DNA from: Microglena sp. YARC
Lineage: Eukaryota > Chlorophyta > Chlorophyceae > Chlamydomonadales > Chlamydomonadaceae
Direction: 5' to 3'
Assembly (NCBI GenBank): GCA_022414725.1
Contig: CM039462.1
Location: 2,717,024-2,781,023, forward strand
Length of the DNA stretch: 64,000 nucleotides
Each line of letters starts with the position of its first letter. The stretch's first letter is position 1. Shown here piece after piece: positions 1-14,100 of this stretch. Below the pieces are notes generated by a model that did no database searches, was not told the DNA's origin, and saw nothing but the letters and a program-made list of their open reading frames with translations. The position numbers and the translations under genes are program-made.

Positions 1-252
1 GTTCTAGTCCCAGCATAGCCTTTCTTTTCAGCTATGAGCAACAGCTTCTAGGCAGCTCCTCTGGCTGGCTATTCTGCCAAAATTGCAAGCAAGAGCTTCT
101 AGGCAGTTTCCTCTGGCTAGCTATTTCTGCAAAATCGCCAAGCAACCTAGGTGCACCTGGAAGCTGGCGTAACGCTCAGCTTTTAGCAGTGCTAGAATTT
201 GTGGGCAATATACTTTGTGGCCGGCTCAGGGAGCTGCCTAGAAGAGCGACAT
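1..252. mobile_element. Palindromic MITE family copy (CTTCTAGGCAGCTCC family)
   Basis: The left arm has TTTTCAGCTATGAGCAACAG and CTTCTAGGCAGCTCC. The right end has the inverse, GGGAGCTGCCTAGAAG, near 229-244. A partial second left arm sits inside at about 80-120. The same arms occur at about ten places in the window. Confidence 0.6.
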
Positions 253-254
253 GA

Positions 255-420
255 AGTAACCTCCACCTCCCCCCCGGCCCCCCCCCCCCCCCCCTCTCCC
301 GCCCCACCCAACCTCATCCCCCCAGTCCCACCCACACCCACACCCACCCACACACACACACAGCCCTGATAACCCCTACCTCATGCCCCACCACACCACC
401 ACCACCCACACACACAACCC
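255..420. repeat. Poly-C and CA/CCCA-rich tract
   Basis: A C homopolymer near 275-293 is followed by CCCACACC and CA repeats. The short open frames here are compositional artefacts. Confidence 0.8.
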
Positions 421-489
421 CCAGACGAAGTACCTGGCATGAACAAGTAGTGACCCCAGCCGTGGTGGACATAGATCTGCAGCAGTAAG

Positions 490-1320
490 AGGGGGATGAG
501 GAGAATGAAGAGGTTGGGAAGGTTGGGAAGTTGGGGGAGGTTGGGTAATGGGGAGAATGAAGAGGTTGGGGAGGTTGGGGAGGTTGGGAGGGAAGTTGGG
601 AAGATTGGTTGGTTGGGGGGGGGGGGGGGGGGGGCAAGAATGGGAAAGTTGGGACGTAGGAGGTTGGGAAGTTGGGTAGGCTGGGAGGTAGGAGGGTTGG
701 GGAATTTTGGGGAGGGGTGTGGGGTGGGGGGGTGGGGGGGGTGGGGGGCAAGGTTGGGAAGTTGGGGAGGGGTGTGGCGTGAGGGGTGGGGGGGTGGGGG
801 GTGGGGGGCAAGGTTGGGAAAGTTGGGGAGGGGTGTAGGGGTGGGGGGTGGGGGGCAAGGTTGGGGAAGTTGGGGAGGTTGAGGAGGATGAGGATATTGG
901 GGAGGATGAGGGTGTTGGGGAGGATGGGGAGTTTTTGGGGATGATGGGGAGTTTGAGGATGTAAGGAGTTTTTTGTGGAGGATAGGGAGATTCGGGAAGA
1001 TGGGAGTTTGGGGAAAATGGGGAGGATGGGGAAGGTTGGGGAGGTTGAGGAGGAGGATGATATTGGGGAAGATAAGGTGTTGGGGGAGATTGGGGGGTTG
1101 GGGAGTTTGGGGAGGGTGGGAGGATGGGTAGTTTGGGGAGGATGGGTAGTTTGGGAAGTTTGGGGTGTTGGCAAGTTGGGGAAGTTGGGGAGGTTGAGAA
1201 GGATGAGAAGGAAGAGGGTGTTAGGGAGGATGAGGAGTTGGGGAGGATGGGGAGATTAGTGAGTTTGGAAGTTGGGGAGTTTGGCAAGGTTGAGGAGGAG
1301 GCCGGGTGTTGGGGAGCGAT
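490..1320. repeat. G-rich GGTTGGGGA minisatellite
   Basis: Variants of GGTTGGGGAGGTTGGGGAGG and GGATGGGGAG repeat imperfectly for about 830 bp, including a G homopolymer near 617-633. Strand asymmetry is extreme and G-quadruplex potential is high. Open frames on both strands are shadows of the repeat. Confidence 0.85.
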
Positions 1321-1480
1321 GGAGAGTTTGGTGTGGGTTTCTTTGAGTTTTAACGGGATTGAATATTATAGTATTTTACGAAGCTTCACGACAGCTCAAC
1401 GTTTCTCTGGTGGACAAATTCGAACGTGTTTTAAGAATTCAACACCAGGAGGTTTAAATGTTAAGCGTTCATGGACTAAA

Positions 1481-1720
1481 CAAGATTTTTGGCGCAGCCC
1501 CCCCCTCCTGGGGGGCGGGAGCCCCCAGATTCACCCCATTCTCCGTTTGTCCGACCGTCCGACCAACCGATGACCGAGACGAAGCCTGGCACGTCAGCCA
1601 ACTGTCTCATTACTAACTGGCTTAAGTCAGCTCCATCGTTGCAGTCTGTTGTTCCGTTGCCAACACCCCCTGCCAATTTTCCGTGTCGCTTGCTCCGCTG
1701 CATAGGACTTGCCACATGGA
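1481..1720 (+). repeat. Dispersed repeat R2, copy 1
   Basis: Begins TTTTTGGCGCAGC, then GGGGGGCGGGAGCCCCC, a run of CCGACC motifs, GCACGTCAGCCAACTGTC, TTCCGTTGCCAACA and a GCTGCATAGGACTTG end. Related copies lie near 30428, 41195 (inverted) and 55472. Confidence 0.75.
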
Positions 1721-1904
1721 CTGCGACAAGACGCTTTACAATAGCTAAACACACTGTTACTTTCAGAGCTACACATAGCATCTTCCAGCCAGCTCCATGA
1801 GCCAGCCCCCTGGGTCAAGCCAAAGCTATACACCGCGCATCTGAATGCTCATCCCATGTAAGCTTTCTGGTGGTATAAGGACGTTGTGGCGTTAAGGGGT
1901 GAGC

Positions 1905-2030
1905 ACTACCATGGTGGTTAGTGGTGGGTGTGTGGGTGGGTGGTGGTGGGTGGTGGTGGTGGTTAGAGGTGGTTAGTGGTGGGTGCATGGGTGGGTGATG
2001 GTGGGTGGGTAATGGTGGGTTGATCTCTTG
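1905..2030. repeat. GGTGGT/GGTGGGTG minisatellite
   Basis: About 120 bp of imperfect GTGGTGGGTG units. No gene. Confidence 0.7.
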
Positions 2031-2124
2031 AAAGCTACCAGCTCCATGGGAAATGCTCATCATGGCAGATTGCAGACACACTTTAAAAGACAAGGGATCT
2101 TTGTGCGGCGTACTGGTTGGGATA

Positions 2125-5100
2125 TTATGTGTAGGGCTGCTGCTGCTGGTACTGCTGGTAGTCCTGGTCCTTGTGGTGCTGGTGCTGCTGGTCCTGGTGC
2201 TGCTGTTGGTCCTGGTGCTGGTCTGGTGCTGCGCTGCGCTGCTGCTGCTGATGCTGTACTACTGCTGGTGCTGCTGTTGGTCTGGTGCTGGTCCTGGTGC
2301 TGGTCCACGGGTGCGTTGCGCTGCTGCTGCTGCTGCTGGTACTATCTGCTGGTGCTGCTGGTTGGTCCTGGTGCTGGTACTGTACTGCTGCTGCTGCTGG
2401 TATGCTGGTCCTGGTGCTGGTCCTGTACTGCTGAGCTGATGCTGATGCTGGTACTACTGCTGGTGCTGCTGTTGGTCTGGTGCTGGTACTGCTGCTGGTC
2501 CTGGTGCTTGTGCTGCTGTACTTTTTTGCTGACGCAGGCATAATTGCATGTGAAAGACTGCGGTCTAGGTGCGTCTGCACTCTCCTCCTTGTCCCACAAC
2601 CAGCTGGTGCTGGTGCTGCTGGTGCTTCTGGTACTTGTGCTGAGAGTGGCTAAATGCATGTGAAGCCTGCGTCTATGTGCGTCTCTCACTCTCCTCCTTG
2701 TCCCACTCAGCTGGTGCTGGTACTGCTGCTGGTACTGCTGCTGGTCCTGTCCTTGTGCTGGTGCTTCTGGTTACTTGTGCTGGTGCTGACCTAATACATG
2801 GAGACTCGGCGTAGGTGTGTCTTGCACTCACCTCCTTGTCCCACCCAGCTGGTGTGGTACTGCTGCTGGCCCTTGTGCTGGTGCTTCTGGTACTTGTGCT
2901 GGTGCTGGCTAATGCATGTGAAGACTGCGGCTAGGTGTGTCCTTGACCTCCTTGTCCCACCCAGCTGGTGCTCGGTACTGCTGCTGGTCCTTTGTGCTGG
3001 TGCTTCTGGGGTACTTGTGGGCTGGTGCTGGCTAATGCATGTGAAGACTGCGGCTAGTGTGTGCTTGTCACCTCCTTGTCGGCACAGCTTGGTGCTGGGT
3101 ACTGCTGCTGCTGGTCCTTGTGCTGGTGCTTCTGGTACTTGTGCGTGCTCTAATTGCATGTGAAGACTGCGGCTAGGTGTGTCTTGCACTCACCTCTTGT
3201 CCCCACCTCAGCTGGTTGCTGGTGCTGCTGGTGCCACCTTGTTGTGGGGTGGCTGGTACTGAAATAGGTGTGAGGCCTTGCTAATGCATGTGATGCGTCT
3301 GCGCGTGCACTCTCCTCTTCGTGCCTGCTGTATTCTCCTGGTTCAGGTACTGCTGCTGGTCCTTGTGCTGGTGCTTCTGGTACTTGTGCGTTTGCTGGCT
3401 AATGCATGTGAAGACTGGCGGCTAGGTGTGTCTTGCACTCACCTCAATTGTCTGCCACCCAGCTGGTGCTGGTACTGCTGTCCTTGTGGCTGGTGCTTCT
3501 GGGTACTTGTGCTTAATATGCTGGGCTAATGCATGTGAAGACTGCGGCTAGGTGTGTCTTGCACTCTGCCTCCTTGTCCCGCAGCTGGTGTGCTGGTTAC
3601 TGCGCTGAGGGCTGCATGGGTGCCTTGTGTGATGTGCTGGTGCATTGTTCTAGGTGTGTTTACTTGTTGCTGGTGCGGGGCTAATGGCATGTGAAAGAGC
3701 TGTGGCTAGGTGTGTCCTTGCACCTCACCTCCTTGTCCACTGGTGCGCCAGCTCTGGTGCTGGTACTGTGTTGGCTGCTGGTCCTTTGTGCTGGTGCTTC
3801 TTTGGTACGTTGTGCTGGTGCTGGCTAATGCATGTGACGACTGTGGCTAGGTGTGTCTTGCACTCACTCTTGTCCACCTGCTTGTCCCACCGCACTGCTG
3901 CTGGTCCTTGTTGTGTGGCTGGGGTGCTTCTGGTACTTGTGCTGGTGCTGCTAATGCGCATGTGAAGACTGGGCTAGGTGTGTCTTGCACTTACCTCCTT
4001 GTGTGTGGTCTTTGGTAGAGTCCACCCCCGCTGCGGTCCTTATGCTGTGTGTGCATTACTAAGGTGTACTGCTGCCTTGTGCTGGTTCAACTCGCTATAG
4101 TCCTGCAGAGAACTTGCATAGGTGTGGTCTCCCATCTTGTCTATTTTGTGCTTGTGTGGCCACCCTGAGCTGATGCGCTAATGCATGTGAAGTGTCTACG
4201 CTGCGTGCGGTGCTCTCTATTCTACGGACGTGATCTGCGCAGCTGGCTAGGCGTCTTAGTCGTGTTTCCATCCGGACCACTGGACTCGTAGTAATGTCCA
4301 TTGAAGGCCTGCGTAGCTGGTGCGGGTACTCTTGCTGCTGGTGCCGTGACTCAGGCTGTGATGGTTGCTTCTGGTACTTTGTGCTGGTCTGGCTATTGTG
4401 TGAAGTGCAGTGGCTAGAGGTGTTGTGTGTGGGCCACCTCCTGGTCCCAAACAACCTGTGACGTTGGCGCTCGTCCTCCTGGCGTGACTGCTGGTATCTT
4501 CGGTGCTGGATGTGCTGGTGCTTCTGTAACTTGTGCTGGTGCTGGCTAAGTATAATGCATGTGAAGATGCGGCTAGGTGTGTCTTGCACTCACCTCCTTG
4601 TCCCACCCAGCTGGTGCTGGTACTGCTGCTGGTCTTGTGCTGGTGCCAAGCTTCTGGTACTTAGTGCTGGTATTTGCTGGCTAATGCATAGTGAAAGACT
4701 GCGGCTAGGTGTGTCTTGCACTCACCTCCTTGTCCCACCCCAGCTGGTGCTAGTATGCTGCTGTGTGTGTGGTGTCCTTGTGCTGGTAGGCTTCTGTATT
4801 GTGCTGGGCTGGCTAATGCATGTGAAGCCCTGCGTCTAGGTGCGCGTCGCACTTGTCTCCTCCTTGTCCCACCCAGCTTTCGACTGGTGGAAGGCATTTC
4901 CATCGTGCTGGATACTGCTGCTGGCTCCTTGTGGCTGGTGCTTCTGCACACTGTTTTTATTGTTGCCGAACCTCCTTCCCTAGCATTCCGCGGTACTTGT
5001 GCTGGTGCTGGCTAATGCATGTGAAACTGCGGCTAGGTGTGTCTTGCACTTCTCCTCCTTGTCCCCCAGCTGGTTGTTGCTGGTACTGCTGCTGCTGGTC

Positions 5101-8100
5101 CTTGTGCTGGTACTTGCTTTGGTACTGTGCTGGTGCTGGCTAATGCATGCGAAGACTGCGGCTATGTGTTGTATCTGCACTCACCTCCCTTGTGCCCACC
5201 CCAGCTTGTTGGTATGCGATGTGGCTGGTAATGCTGACGCCGCGAGATACGACTTCATTACATCTTGTGCTGGTGCTTCTGGGTATTGTGCTGGTGCGGC
5301 TTGGCTAATGCATGTTGAAGACTAACTGCGGGCTATTGTGGTGTCATGTCTTGCATCGTCTCACCCTCCTCCTTGTCCACCCAGCTGGTGCTGTTCCCGT
5401 ACTGCTGGTCCTCTTGTGTGCTGGTGCTCGTGATATTCTGAGCGCGGTCACTTGTGCTGGTTCGACTTGGTGGCGTTAATTGCTAGATGTGAACTTGGGT
5501 TCGATGAGGCGTGTCTATGACTACCTCACTCTCCTTGTCCCACCAGCTGGTGCTGGTGGTGTGTCCGTGCTTCTGATGCTCGATTTGGGACTTGTGCTAG
5601 AGGTTGACTGGGCTAATACATGTTGGCGACTGCGGCTTAGTTGTTGTCCTTGCACTCACCTCCTTCGTCTCCACCCCAGCTAGTGTACTTTATGGTATGT
5701 GCTCTTGCTGGCGCTTAGCTGCTTACGGTGCCTTCTGGGCCTCCCTTGTCGCTCTGGTGCTGGCTCATAGCATGTGAAGGACTGCGGCTGGTGCTGTCCT
5801 GCACGTCACTCTCCTTGTCATGCCACCAGTTGGTGCTCCGTCCTGCTGCTGTGCCTCCTGTTGCTGGCTGTCCTCACGTCCTTTTAGTGTTGTGCTGGCA
5901 TCATGCTTCGAAGACTCGCGGCTAGGATGTGTCCTCTCACTCAGCCTCTCTGTCCCACCCAGCTGCGTTGTCGCCCTGGTTACTGCCTGTGGGTTCGTGT
6001 GCTTGGTGCTTCTCGGTACTTGTGTCTGGGTGCTGGTACTTGCATGTGAAGCTGCGCGCTAGGTGTGTCTTGCACTCCTCTTGTCCCACCCAGCGGGTTC
6101 TGCGTACTGCGGGCTGGTCCTCTGTGCTGGTGTCTTTGAGTACTCCTGTGCTGGTGCTGCGCTACCTCGCGATGTGAAGGAGCTGCGGCTCCCGCTGTAT
6201 GCTCCTTTGCAAACCCTCACCCCTCCTCTCTGTCCCCCAGCTGGTTCGCTGGTACTGCTGCTCGGCCCTTGTTTGCTGGTGCTTCTGGTATCTGTGCTGG
6301 TGCTGCGCTAATGGCGATGTAAGCCTGGTTCTTTAGGGCTGTGTCTTTGCACTCTCCTCCTGTCCCACCCAGCTGGTGCTGTACTGCTGCTTGGTTCCTT
6401 GTTGATGCGTGCTTCTCGCCCCGGTTATCTTGTTGCTCGTGCTGAGCTAATGCCATGTTGAGGACGTGCCGGCTTATGGTGTGTCTTCTGTACTCACCTC
6501 CTTGTCCCACCCAGCTGGTGCTCGGGTACTGCTGACTGGTCCTTGTGGCTGGTGCTTCTGGGTAACTTTGCTTGTTGCTTGGGCTAATGATGGCGTTAAG
6601 ACCTGCGGCTAGTGTGTCCTTGCACTACCTTCCTTTGTCACCCAGCTGGTGCTGGTACTGCTTTTGCCTGGTCCTTGTGCTGGTGCTCTCGGTATTGTGC
6701 GTGGTGCCTGGGCTAATGCATGTGAAGGACTGCGCGCTAGGTGTGTCTTGCACTCTCCTCCTTGTCCTCACCGCTGGTGCTTCCCTCGTAATGTTGCTGT
6801 CCTTGGATGTGTCTGGTACCTGTGCCGGTCTGGCTATATGCATATCCTGGGGAAGAGCGCGGGCTAGGTGGTGTCTTGCGACTCACCCCTCGCCGATATC
6901 CCACCATGCTGTGCTGGTACTGCTGCTCTGCGTCCTGTGCTGGTATGCTTCCTGGTACTTCTGTTTGTGCTTGGTGCTGACTAAGTAGCATGTGAAGACG
7001 CGGGCTGGTGTTGTCCTTGCAGCTCACCTCTCTTTTGTTCCCACCAGTGGATGCTGGGTACTGGCTACATGGTCTTGTGCTGGTGCTTTCTGACCATCGA
7101 TGCGCCACGTACTGTGCTCGGTGCTGCTACATGCATGTGACGCATGCGCACTGCGCGTCCGTGTCTGCACTCTCCTCCTTGTTCCCCACCATGCCTGTTG
7201 CTCGGTACTGCATGCTGCGTCTCTTGCTGCTGGTGCTTCTGTACTTGTGCTGTTGCTGGTAATGCATGGTGAGGACTGCGCGCTAGGTGTGTCTGTCGCA
7301 CTCACTCGTCCTAGTGTCCCACCAGCTAGTGCTCGTACTTGTGCTGGTCCTATGTGCTGGTGGTTCTGGTGCTTGTGGCTTGTGTGGCTAATGCATGTGA
7401 AGACTGCGGCTAGTGTGTGTCTTGCCTGACGTGCTTTCTCCAGCCCAGCTTGGTGCTGGTACTGCTGCTGGTCCTGTGTGCTGGTCATTGCTGTTCTTGT
7501 ACTTGTGGCTGGCTGCTGGCTAATGCATGTGATGCTGGCGTCTAGGTGCGCGTCGGCACTCTCCTCCTGTGTCCCACCCGCTGGTGTCTGGTGACCTGCA
7601 TGTGCGTCCTTGTGTGGTGGCTTCTGGCTACTTGTGCTGGTTGCGTGGCTGATATGCATGTGAGGATGGCGGCTAGGTGTGTCTTGCACTCACCTCTGTG
7701 TCCACCAGCTGGTTGTCGGTACTGCTTGGTGGCCTTGTTGCTGGTCGCTTCTGGTACTTGTGCTGCGTGCTGGTATCCATGTGAAGCCTGCGTTCTAGGT
7801 GTCGCGCTCCATCTCTCCCTCCTCTGTCCCACCGCTGCGGTGCTGTACTTGCTGCTGGGCCCCTTGTGCTGGTGCTTCCCTGGTTCACTTTTGCTTGGTG
7901 CTGGCGTAATGCATTGTTGGACAGCACCTGCGGCTAGGTGTGTCTTGTACTCTCCTCCTCCTGTCCCCAACCCAGCTGGTGCTGTACTTGCTGCTGGGTG
8001 GTCCTGTGTGCTGGGTGGTTTGCGGTACTGTGCTGGCGTGGCTGCGAAGCATGGCCGAGAGGGATGCCTGGGGTATGTGTGTCATTGCCTCACGCTCCTT

Positions 8101-11100
8101 GCCCCAGCCTGGTGTGGGTACTGCTGCTGGTCCTTGTGCTAGCGGCTGCTCTGCCGGTACTGTGTTGGGCTGGCGGCTAATTGCATTGTGAAGACTGGCG
8201 GGCTAGTGTGTTTGCACTTCACCGTCCTGTGGTCCCACGGCCAGCGGTTGGCTGCGTCAGCGCTGCTGCGGTCCTTGTGCTTGGTGCTTTCTCGGTACTT
8301 GCTGGTTGCTGGCTATGCATGGTGAGACTGGGCTAGGTGTGTCTTGCGACTCGCACTCCCTTGTGACCCCACCCAGCTGGCTTGCGGTACTGCTGCTGGG
8401 TCCTTGGTGCTGGTAGCCTTCTGTACTTGTGCTGTGGCTGGCTAATACATTGGTGGCGACTGCGGCTAGGTGTGGTCTTTGCGAGTCACCTCCTTGTCCA
8501 CCCAGCTGGCTGTGGGTTACTGCTGCCTGCCCTTGTGCCTTGGTGCTTCTGGTTCTTGTGCTCGTATGCTGGTCATAACTGCGTGTGAAGAGCTCGGCTA
8601 GGGCTGGCTGTGTACTTGCACGTGCAGCTCCTTGTCGGCCACCCAGCTGGTGCTGGTACTGCTGCGTGGCCTTGTGGGTGCTTCTGGTAACTTGTTGCTG
8701 GGTGCTGGGCGTCATGCTGTCGAAGACTTGCCGTCTAGTGTGTCCTTGCATCACCGGTCCTTGCGCGCGCAGCGGTGTGCGTGGTACTGCTGCTGGTCCT
8801 TGTGGATGTGCTTGCTGGGGCGCCGGTACTTGTGGCTGGTGGCTGGTAAGCGCATGTGAAGACTGCGGCGTAGGTGGTGTCTTGCACTCTCCTCCTGTCC
8901 CAGCCAGCTGGTGTGTACTGCCTGCTGGTCCTTGTGCCTGGTGTCTGGTACTTGGTGCTGTTGCTGGCTAGTCGCAATCAGCGAAGAGCTGCGCTAGGCT
9001 GTGTCCTTGCACTCAGCTCCCTGTGTCGCCACCCCAGCCGTGTGCTCGTTACTTGTGCTGCTGGGTCCTTGTGCTGGTGCTTCTGGGTACTGTGCTGGTG
9101 TGGCTGATGATGTGAATGACTCGCGGCTAGGTGGTCTTGCCACTGCTACCTCCTGTGTCCCACCCAGCTGGTGTAGGTACTGCTGCTGGTCCTGTGAGGG
9201 GCTTGCTGGGTACTTTGTGCTGGTGTGGCTATGCATGTGAGAACTGCGGCTAAAGGTGTGTCTTGCACTCACCTCTTATCCCACCCAGCTGGTGCTACAG
9301 GCTACTGCTGCTGCGATCCTTTGTGCTCGGTGCTTCTGCGTACTTGTGCTGGTGCGTGACATAAATGCATAGTGAAGACTGCGGAACCTAAGCGTGTGTC
9401 TTGGCTCACATCACCTCCTATGTCCCACCCAGTGGTGTGGTACTGCACTGCTCCTTGTGCTGTGTTCTGGTACTTGGGCTAGGTGCTGGCTTAATGCATG
9501 TGAGACTGCGGCTGGGTCGTGTCTTGCACTACCTCCTCCCTATGATCCCACCAGCTGTTGCCTCGGTACTGCTGCTGCGTCCTTTGTGCTGAGTGCTTCT
9601 GGTACTTGTGTGTGCTGAGCATAATGCATGTTGAAGACTGCGGCCTAGGTGTGTCTTGCACATCACACTCACCTTGTCCCCCCAGGCTGGTTGTCTCGTC
9701 TGCCTGCTGGTCCTGTGCGGCTTGCTGTGGCTAGCTTTGTGCTCGGGTGCGTGGCTAATGGCCAATGTGAACGATCTGCGGGCGTAGGGTGTTGGTCTTG
9801 CCACTCACCATCCTGGTGTCCAAGGCCCCAGTGGATGCTGGTCACTGCTGCTGGTACCTTTGCTTGCTGCTCTGCGTGTGTATCGGTACTTGGTGCTGTG
9901 CCTGGTGCTAATGGCGGTGTATGCGCTGCATCTAATGTGCGCGTGCGCACTCTCCTCCTCTGTCCGCACGGCAGCGGTGGCTGGTACTGTGCCTCTCTTG
10001 TGGTGCTGTGGGGGTACGTTGTTGTGCTGGCTAATGCATTTGTGAAGACTGCGGCTAGTGTCGTGGTCTGCACTCCCTCCTGTGATCGCCAGCCTGGNNN
10101 NNNNNNNNNNNNNNNNNNNNNNNNNNNNNNNNNNNNNNNNNNNNNNNNNNNNNNNNNNNNNNNNNNNNNNNNNNNNNNNNNNNNNNNNNNNNNNNNNNNN
10201 NNNNNNNNNNNNNNNNNNNNNNNNNNNNNNNNNNNNNNNNNNNNNNNNNNNNNNNNNNNNNNNNNNNNNNNNNNNNNNNNNNNNNNNNNNNNNNNNNNNN
10301 NNNNNNNNNNNNNNNNNNNNNNNNNNNNNNNNNNNNNNNNNNNNNNNNNNNNNNNNNNNNNNNNNNNNNNNNNNNNNNNNNNNNNNNNNNNNNNNNNNNN
10401 NNNNNNNNNNNNNNNNNNNNNNNNNNNNNNNNNNNNNNNNNNNNNNNNNNNNNNNNNNNNNNNNNNNNNNNNNNNNNNNNNNNNNNNNNNNNNNNNNNNN
10501 NNNNNNNNNNNNNNNNNNNNNNNNNNNNNNNNNNNNNNNNNNNNNNNNNNNNNNNNNNNNNNNNNNNNNNNNNNNNNNNNNNNNNNNNNNNNNNNNNNNN
10601 NNNNNNNNNNNNNNNNNNNNNNNNNNNNNNNNNNNNNNNNNNNNNNNNNNNNNNNNNNNNNNNNNNNNNNNNNNNNNNNNNNNNNNNNNNNNNNNNNNNN
10701 NNNNNNNNNNNNNNNNNNNNNNNNNNNNNNNNNNNNNNNNNNNNNNNNNNNNNNNNNNNNNNNNNNNNNNNNNNNNNNNNNNNNNNNNNNNNNNNNNNNN
10801 NNNNNNNNNNNNNNNNNNNNNNNNNNNNNNNNNNNNNNNNNNNNNNNNNNNNNNNNNNNNNNNNNNNNNNNNNNNNNNNNNNNNNNNNNNNNNNNNNNNN
10901 NNNNNNNNNNNNNNNNNNNNNNNNNNNNNNNNNNNNNNNNNNNNNNNNNNNNNNNNNNNNNNNNNNNNNNNNNNNNNNNNNNNNNNNNNNNNNNNNNNNN
11001 NNNNNNNNNNNNNNNNNNNNNNNNNNNNNNNNNNNNNNNNNNNNNNNNNNNNNNNNNNNNNNNNNNNNNNNNNNNNNNNNNNNNNNNNNNNNNNNNNAGG

Positions 11101-14100
11101 CTAAGTGTGTATTGCCACTCACCTCCTTGGTCCCCACCCAGCTGGTGCTGGTACTGGCTGCTCGTCCTTTGGCTGGTGCTTCTGGTACTTGTGCTGGTGC
11201 TGGCTAATTCATGTGAAGACTGCGGCTAGGTGTGTCTTGCACTCACCTCCTTGTCCCCAGCTGGTCTGGTATGCTGCTGGTCCTTTGTGCTTTGGTGAGC
11301 TCTGGACTTGTGCTGGTGCTGGGCTAAATGCATTGTGGAAGACTGCCGGCTAGGATCGTGTCTGCCTCACCCTCCTTGTCCCACTCCAGCTGGTGCTGAG
11401 GTAACTACGCTGCTGGTCTTTTGCTGGTGCTCTGTACTGCTCTCCTGAAGTACGAGTGTGTGGGCTGACTGCGGCTAGGTGTGTCTTGCACTCACCTCCT
11501 TGTCCCACCCAGCTGGTGTGGCTACTAGCTGCTGGCCCTTGTGCTGGTGCTTCTGTACTTGGTGCTGGTTTGCTGCAATGCATGTTGAAGATCTGCGGCT
11601 AGGTGTGTCTGCTACTCACCCTCCTTGTCCCACCCAGCTGGTGCTGGTACTGGCTGCTGCCCTTGTGCTGGTGCTTCTGGTACTGTGCTGGTGCTGGCTC
11701 GCATTCGAAGACTGCGGCTAGGCTTGTGTTCTTGCCTATGCTCACTCCTGTCACCAGCGCCAGCTGTTGTTCTTATCGGTGACTTGGAGGCTCCCTAAAA
11801 GGTGGCTGGTGAGAGGATCCTATCGGGGTCTCATCGCTGCTTGGTGGGTTCTAGCGCTGCGGTCAACTCTGTGCTGGTCTGTCTGGTACTTTGTGCTGGT
11901 GCTGGCTAAACAGTGGCACTGCGGGCTAGTGTGTCTTGGCACTCACCTCCTTGTCCCACCCAGCTTGGTGTGGTACTTAGCTGCTGGGCCCTTGTTGGCT
12001 GGTTGCTTCTGGTACTTGTGCTGGTGCTGGCGTAAGTGCAGCCTGTGAAGACTTGCGGTAGGTGTGTCTTGCACTACACCTCCTTGTCCCCACGCCCAGC
12101 GGTGCTAGTACTATGTGAGCCTATGCTGGCCCTTTGCTGGTTGCTTCGGTACCTTGTGCTGGTGCTGGCTCATGCATTCAAGACTGCGCTTTAGGTGTGT
12201 CTTGCACTCACCTCCGTGTGTCCACCCAGCTGAAGTGCTGGTATTGCTGCTTGGTCCTTGTGCGGTCGCTATCTGGTACTGTGTGCTGGTTGGCTGGCTA
12301 TGCTGTTGATAGACCTGCGGCTAGGTGTGTCTTGCCTCCTCCTCCTTGTCCCTTACCCCTAGCTGGTGCGGTACTTAGCCTATTGCTGGTCGTGCTGGTG
12401 CTTCTGTACTTTGTGCTGGTGCTCGCATGCAGTGCGAAGACTGCGGCTAGGTGTGTCTTGCACTCACCTCTTCGCTTTCCCACCCAGCTGGTGCTGGGTA
12501 CTGCTGCATGGTCTTGTGCTGGTGCTTCTGGTACCTGTGTGCTGGTGTTCTGGGTTCTTCTAATTGCATGTGAAGACTCGACGGCTTAGGTGTGTTCTTC
12601 GCACTCTTCGTCTCCTTGTCTTCCAACCCAGCTGGTGCTTGGTATGTCTCGCTTGCTGGTCGCTTTGTGATTTGGTAGCTTCTGGTACTATTGTGCTGGT
12701 GCTGGGTCTAATGCAGTGTGAATGAACTGCGGTCTAGGTGTTGTCTTCACTCACCGAATGACTCCTTTAGCCACCAGCCTGGTGCTGGTACTGGCTTGCT
12801 GGTCCTAGTGGCCTGGTGCTCGTCTGGTCTTGTGCTGGTGCTGTACTAATGCTATTGTGAAGACTGCGGCCTAGTGTTGTGTCATGCACCATCACCCTGC
12901 CTTGTCCGCAACCCGCTGGTGCTGGTCTTATTTTGCTACTTTTGGTCCTTAAGTGCTGGTCGCTTCTGGTACTATTGTGCTGGTGTGGGCTAATGCATGT
13001 GAAGACTGGGTGGGTGTGTCTTGCACTTTCTCCTCCTGTCCCACCCAGCTGTTGCTGCGGTGACTCATGCTGCTCGGTCCTTCTTGCTGGTGCTTTTATT
13101 CTGGTGACTTGTGCTGGTGCTGGCTATATGTCATGGAGACTGCGGCTAGGTGTGTCCTTGCACTCACCATTCCTGTCCCAACCCAGCTGGTGCTGGTACT
13201 TTTTTGTATGCTGCTAGGTCCTTGTGCTGGTGCTGTCTGGTACTCTATCGTAGTTGTGCTGGTGCTGGCTAATGCATCGTGAAGACTGCGGTCTAGTGTG
13301 TGTCTTGACACTCACTAACTCCTTAGTCCACGGGCCCTCACAGCTGGTCTGGTAGCTTCCGATTATGTTGCTGGTTTCCTTGTGGCTGGTCTTCTGGTAC
13401 TGTGTGCTGTGTGGCTAATGCATGTGATGCCGCGCTTAGTGTGCGTCGTCGCACCTCTTCCTCGCTGTCCCCACCCAGCTGGTGCTGGTACTTGCTGCTG
13501 TCCTTGTGCTGGTGCTTCTGGTACTGTGTGCTGTTGCTGGCTAAGCATGGTGAAGACTGCGGTCTAGGGAGGTGTGTCTTGCACTCACCTTTTCCTTGTC
13601 CCACCCAGCTGGTGCTGGTACTATTGGCTGCTGGTTCCTTGTGCTGGTGCTGTCTGTCTGTGTGGTCTGGGTTGTGCTGGCTTTAATGCAGGTGTGATAG
13701 ACTGGCGTTCTAGGTCGCGCCGTCCCCAGCACGCGCACTCTCCTCCTTTCGTGTCGGTTGTCCACCGGCAGCGGTGCTGGTAATTTAACTCTAAGGTGTG
13801 CTGCTGGCTGGTCCTTGTGCTGGTTGCTTCTGGTACTATGTGCTGGTGCGGTCGGCTAAATGCAATGGTGGACTGGCGGCTAGGTCTGTTCCCTTTGCAC
13901 TCTCCCTCCTTGCACTGTTGTCACTCGGCTTTCCTTGTCCCACCTTGGCTAATTGCATGCGAAGACTGCTTATGTGTGTATTGTACTTTGTCCCATCCCA
14001 GCTGCTGTACTTGCTGCTGGTCCTTGTGCTGGTGTGCTTCTCGTGCTTCTGGTAACTGTGAAGACTGTGCTTGGTTGTGTTCTGGCTCACCTCCTGTCCC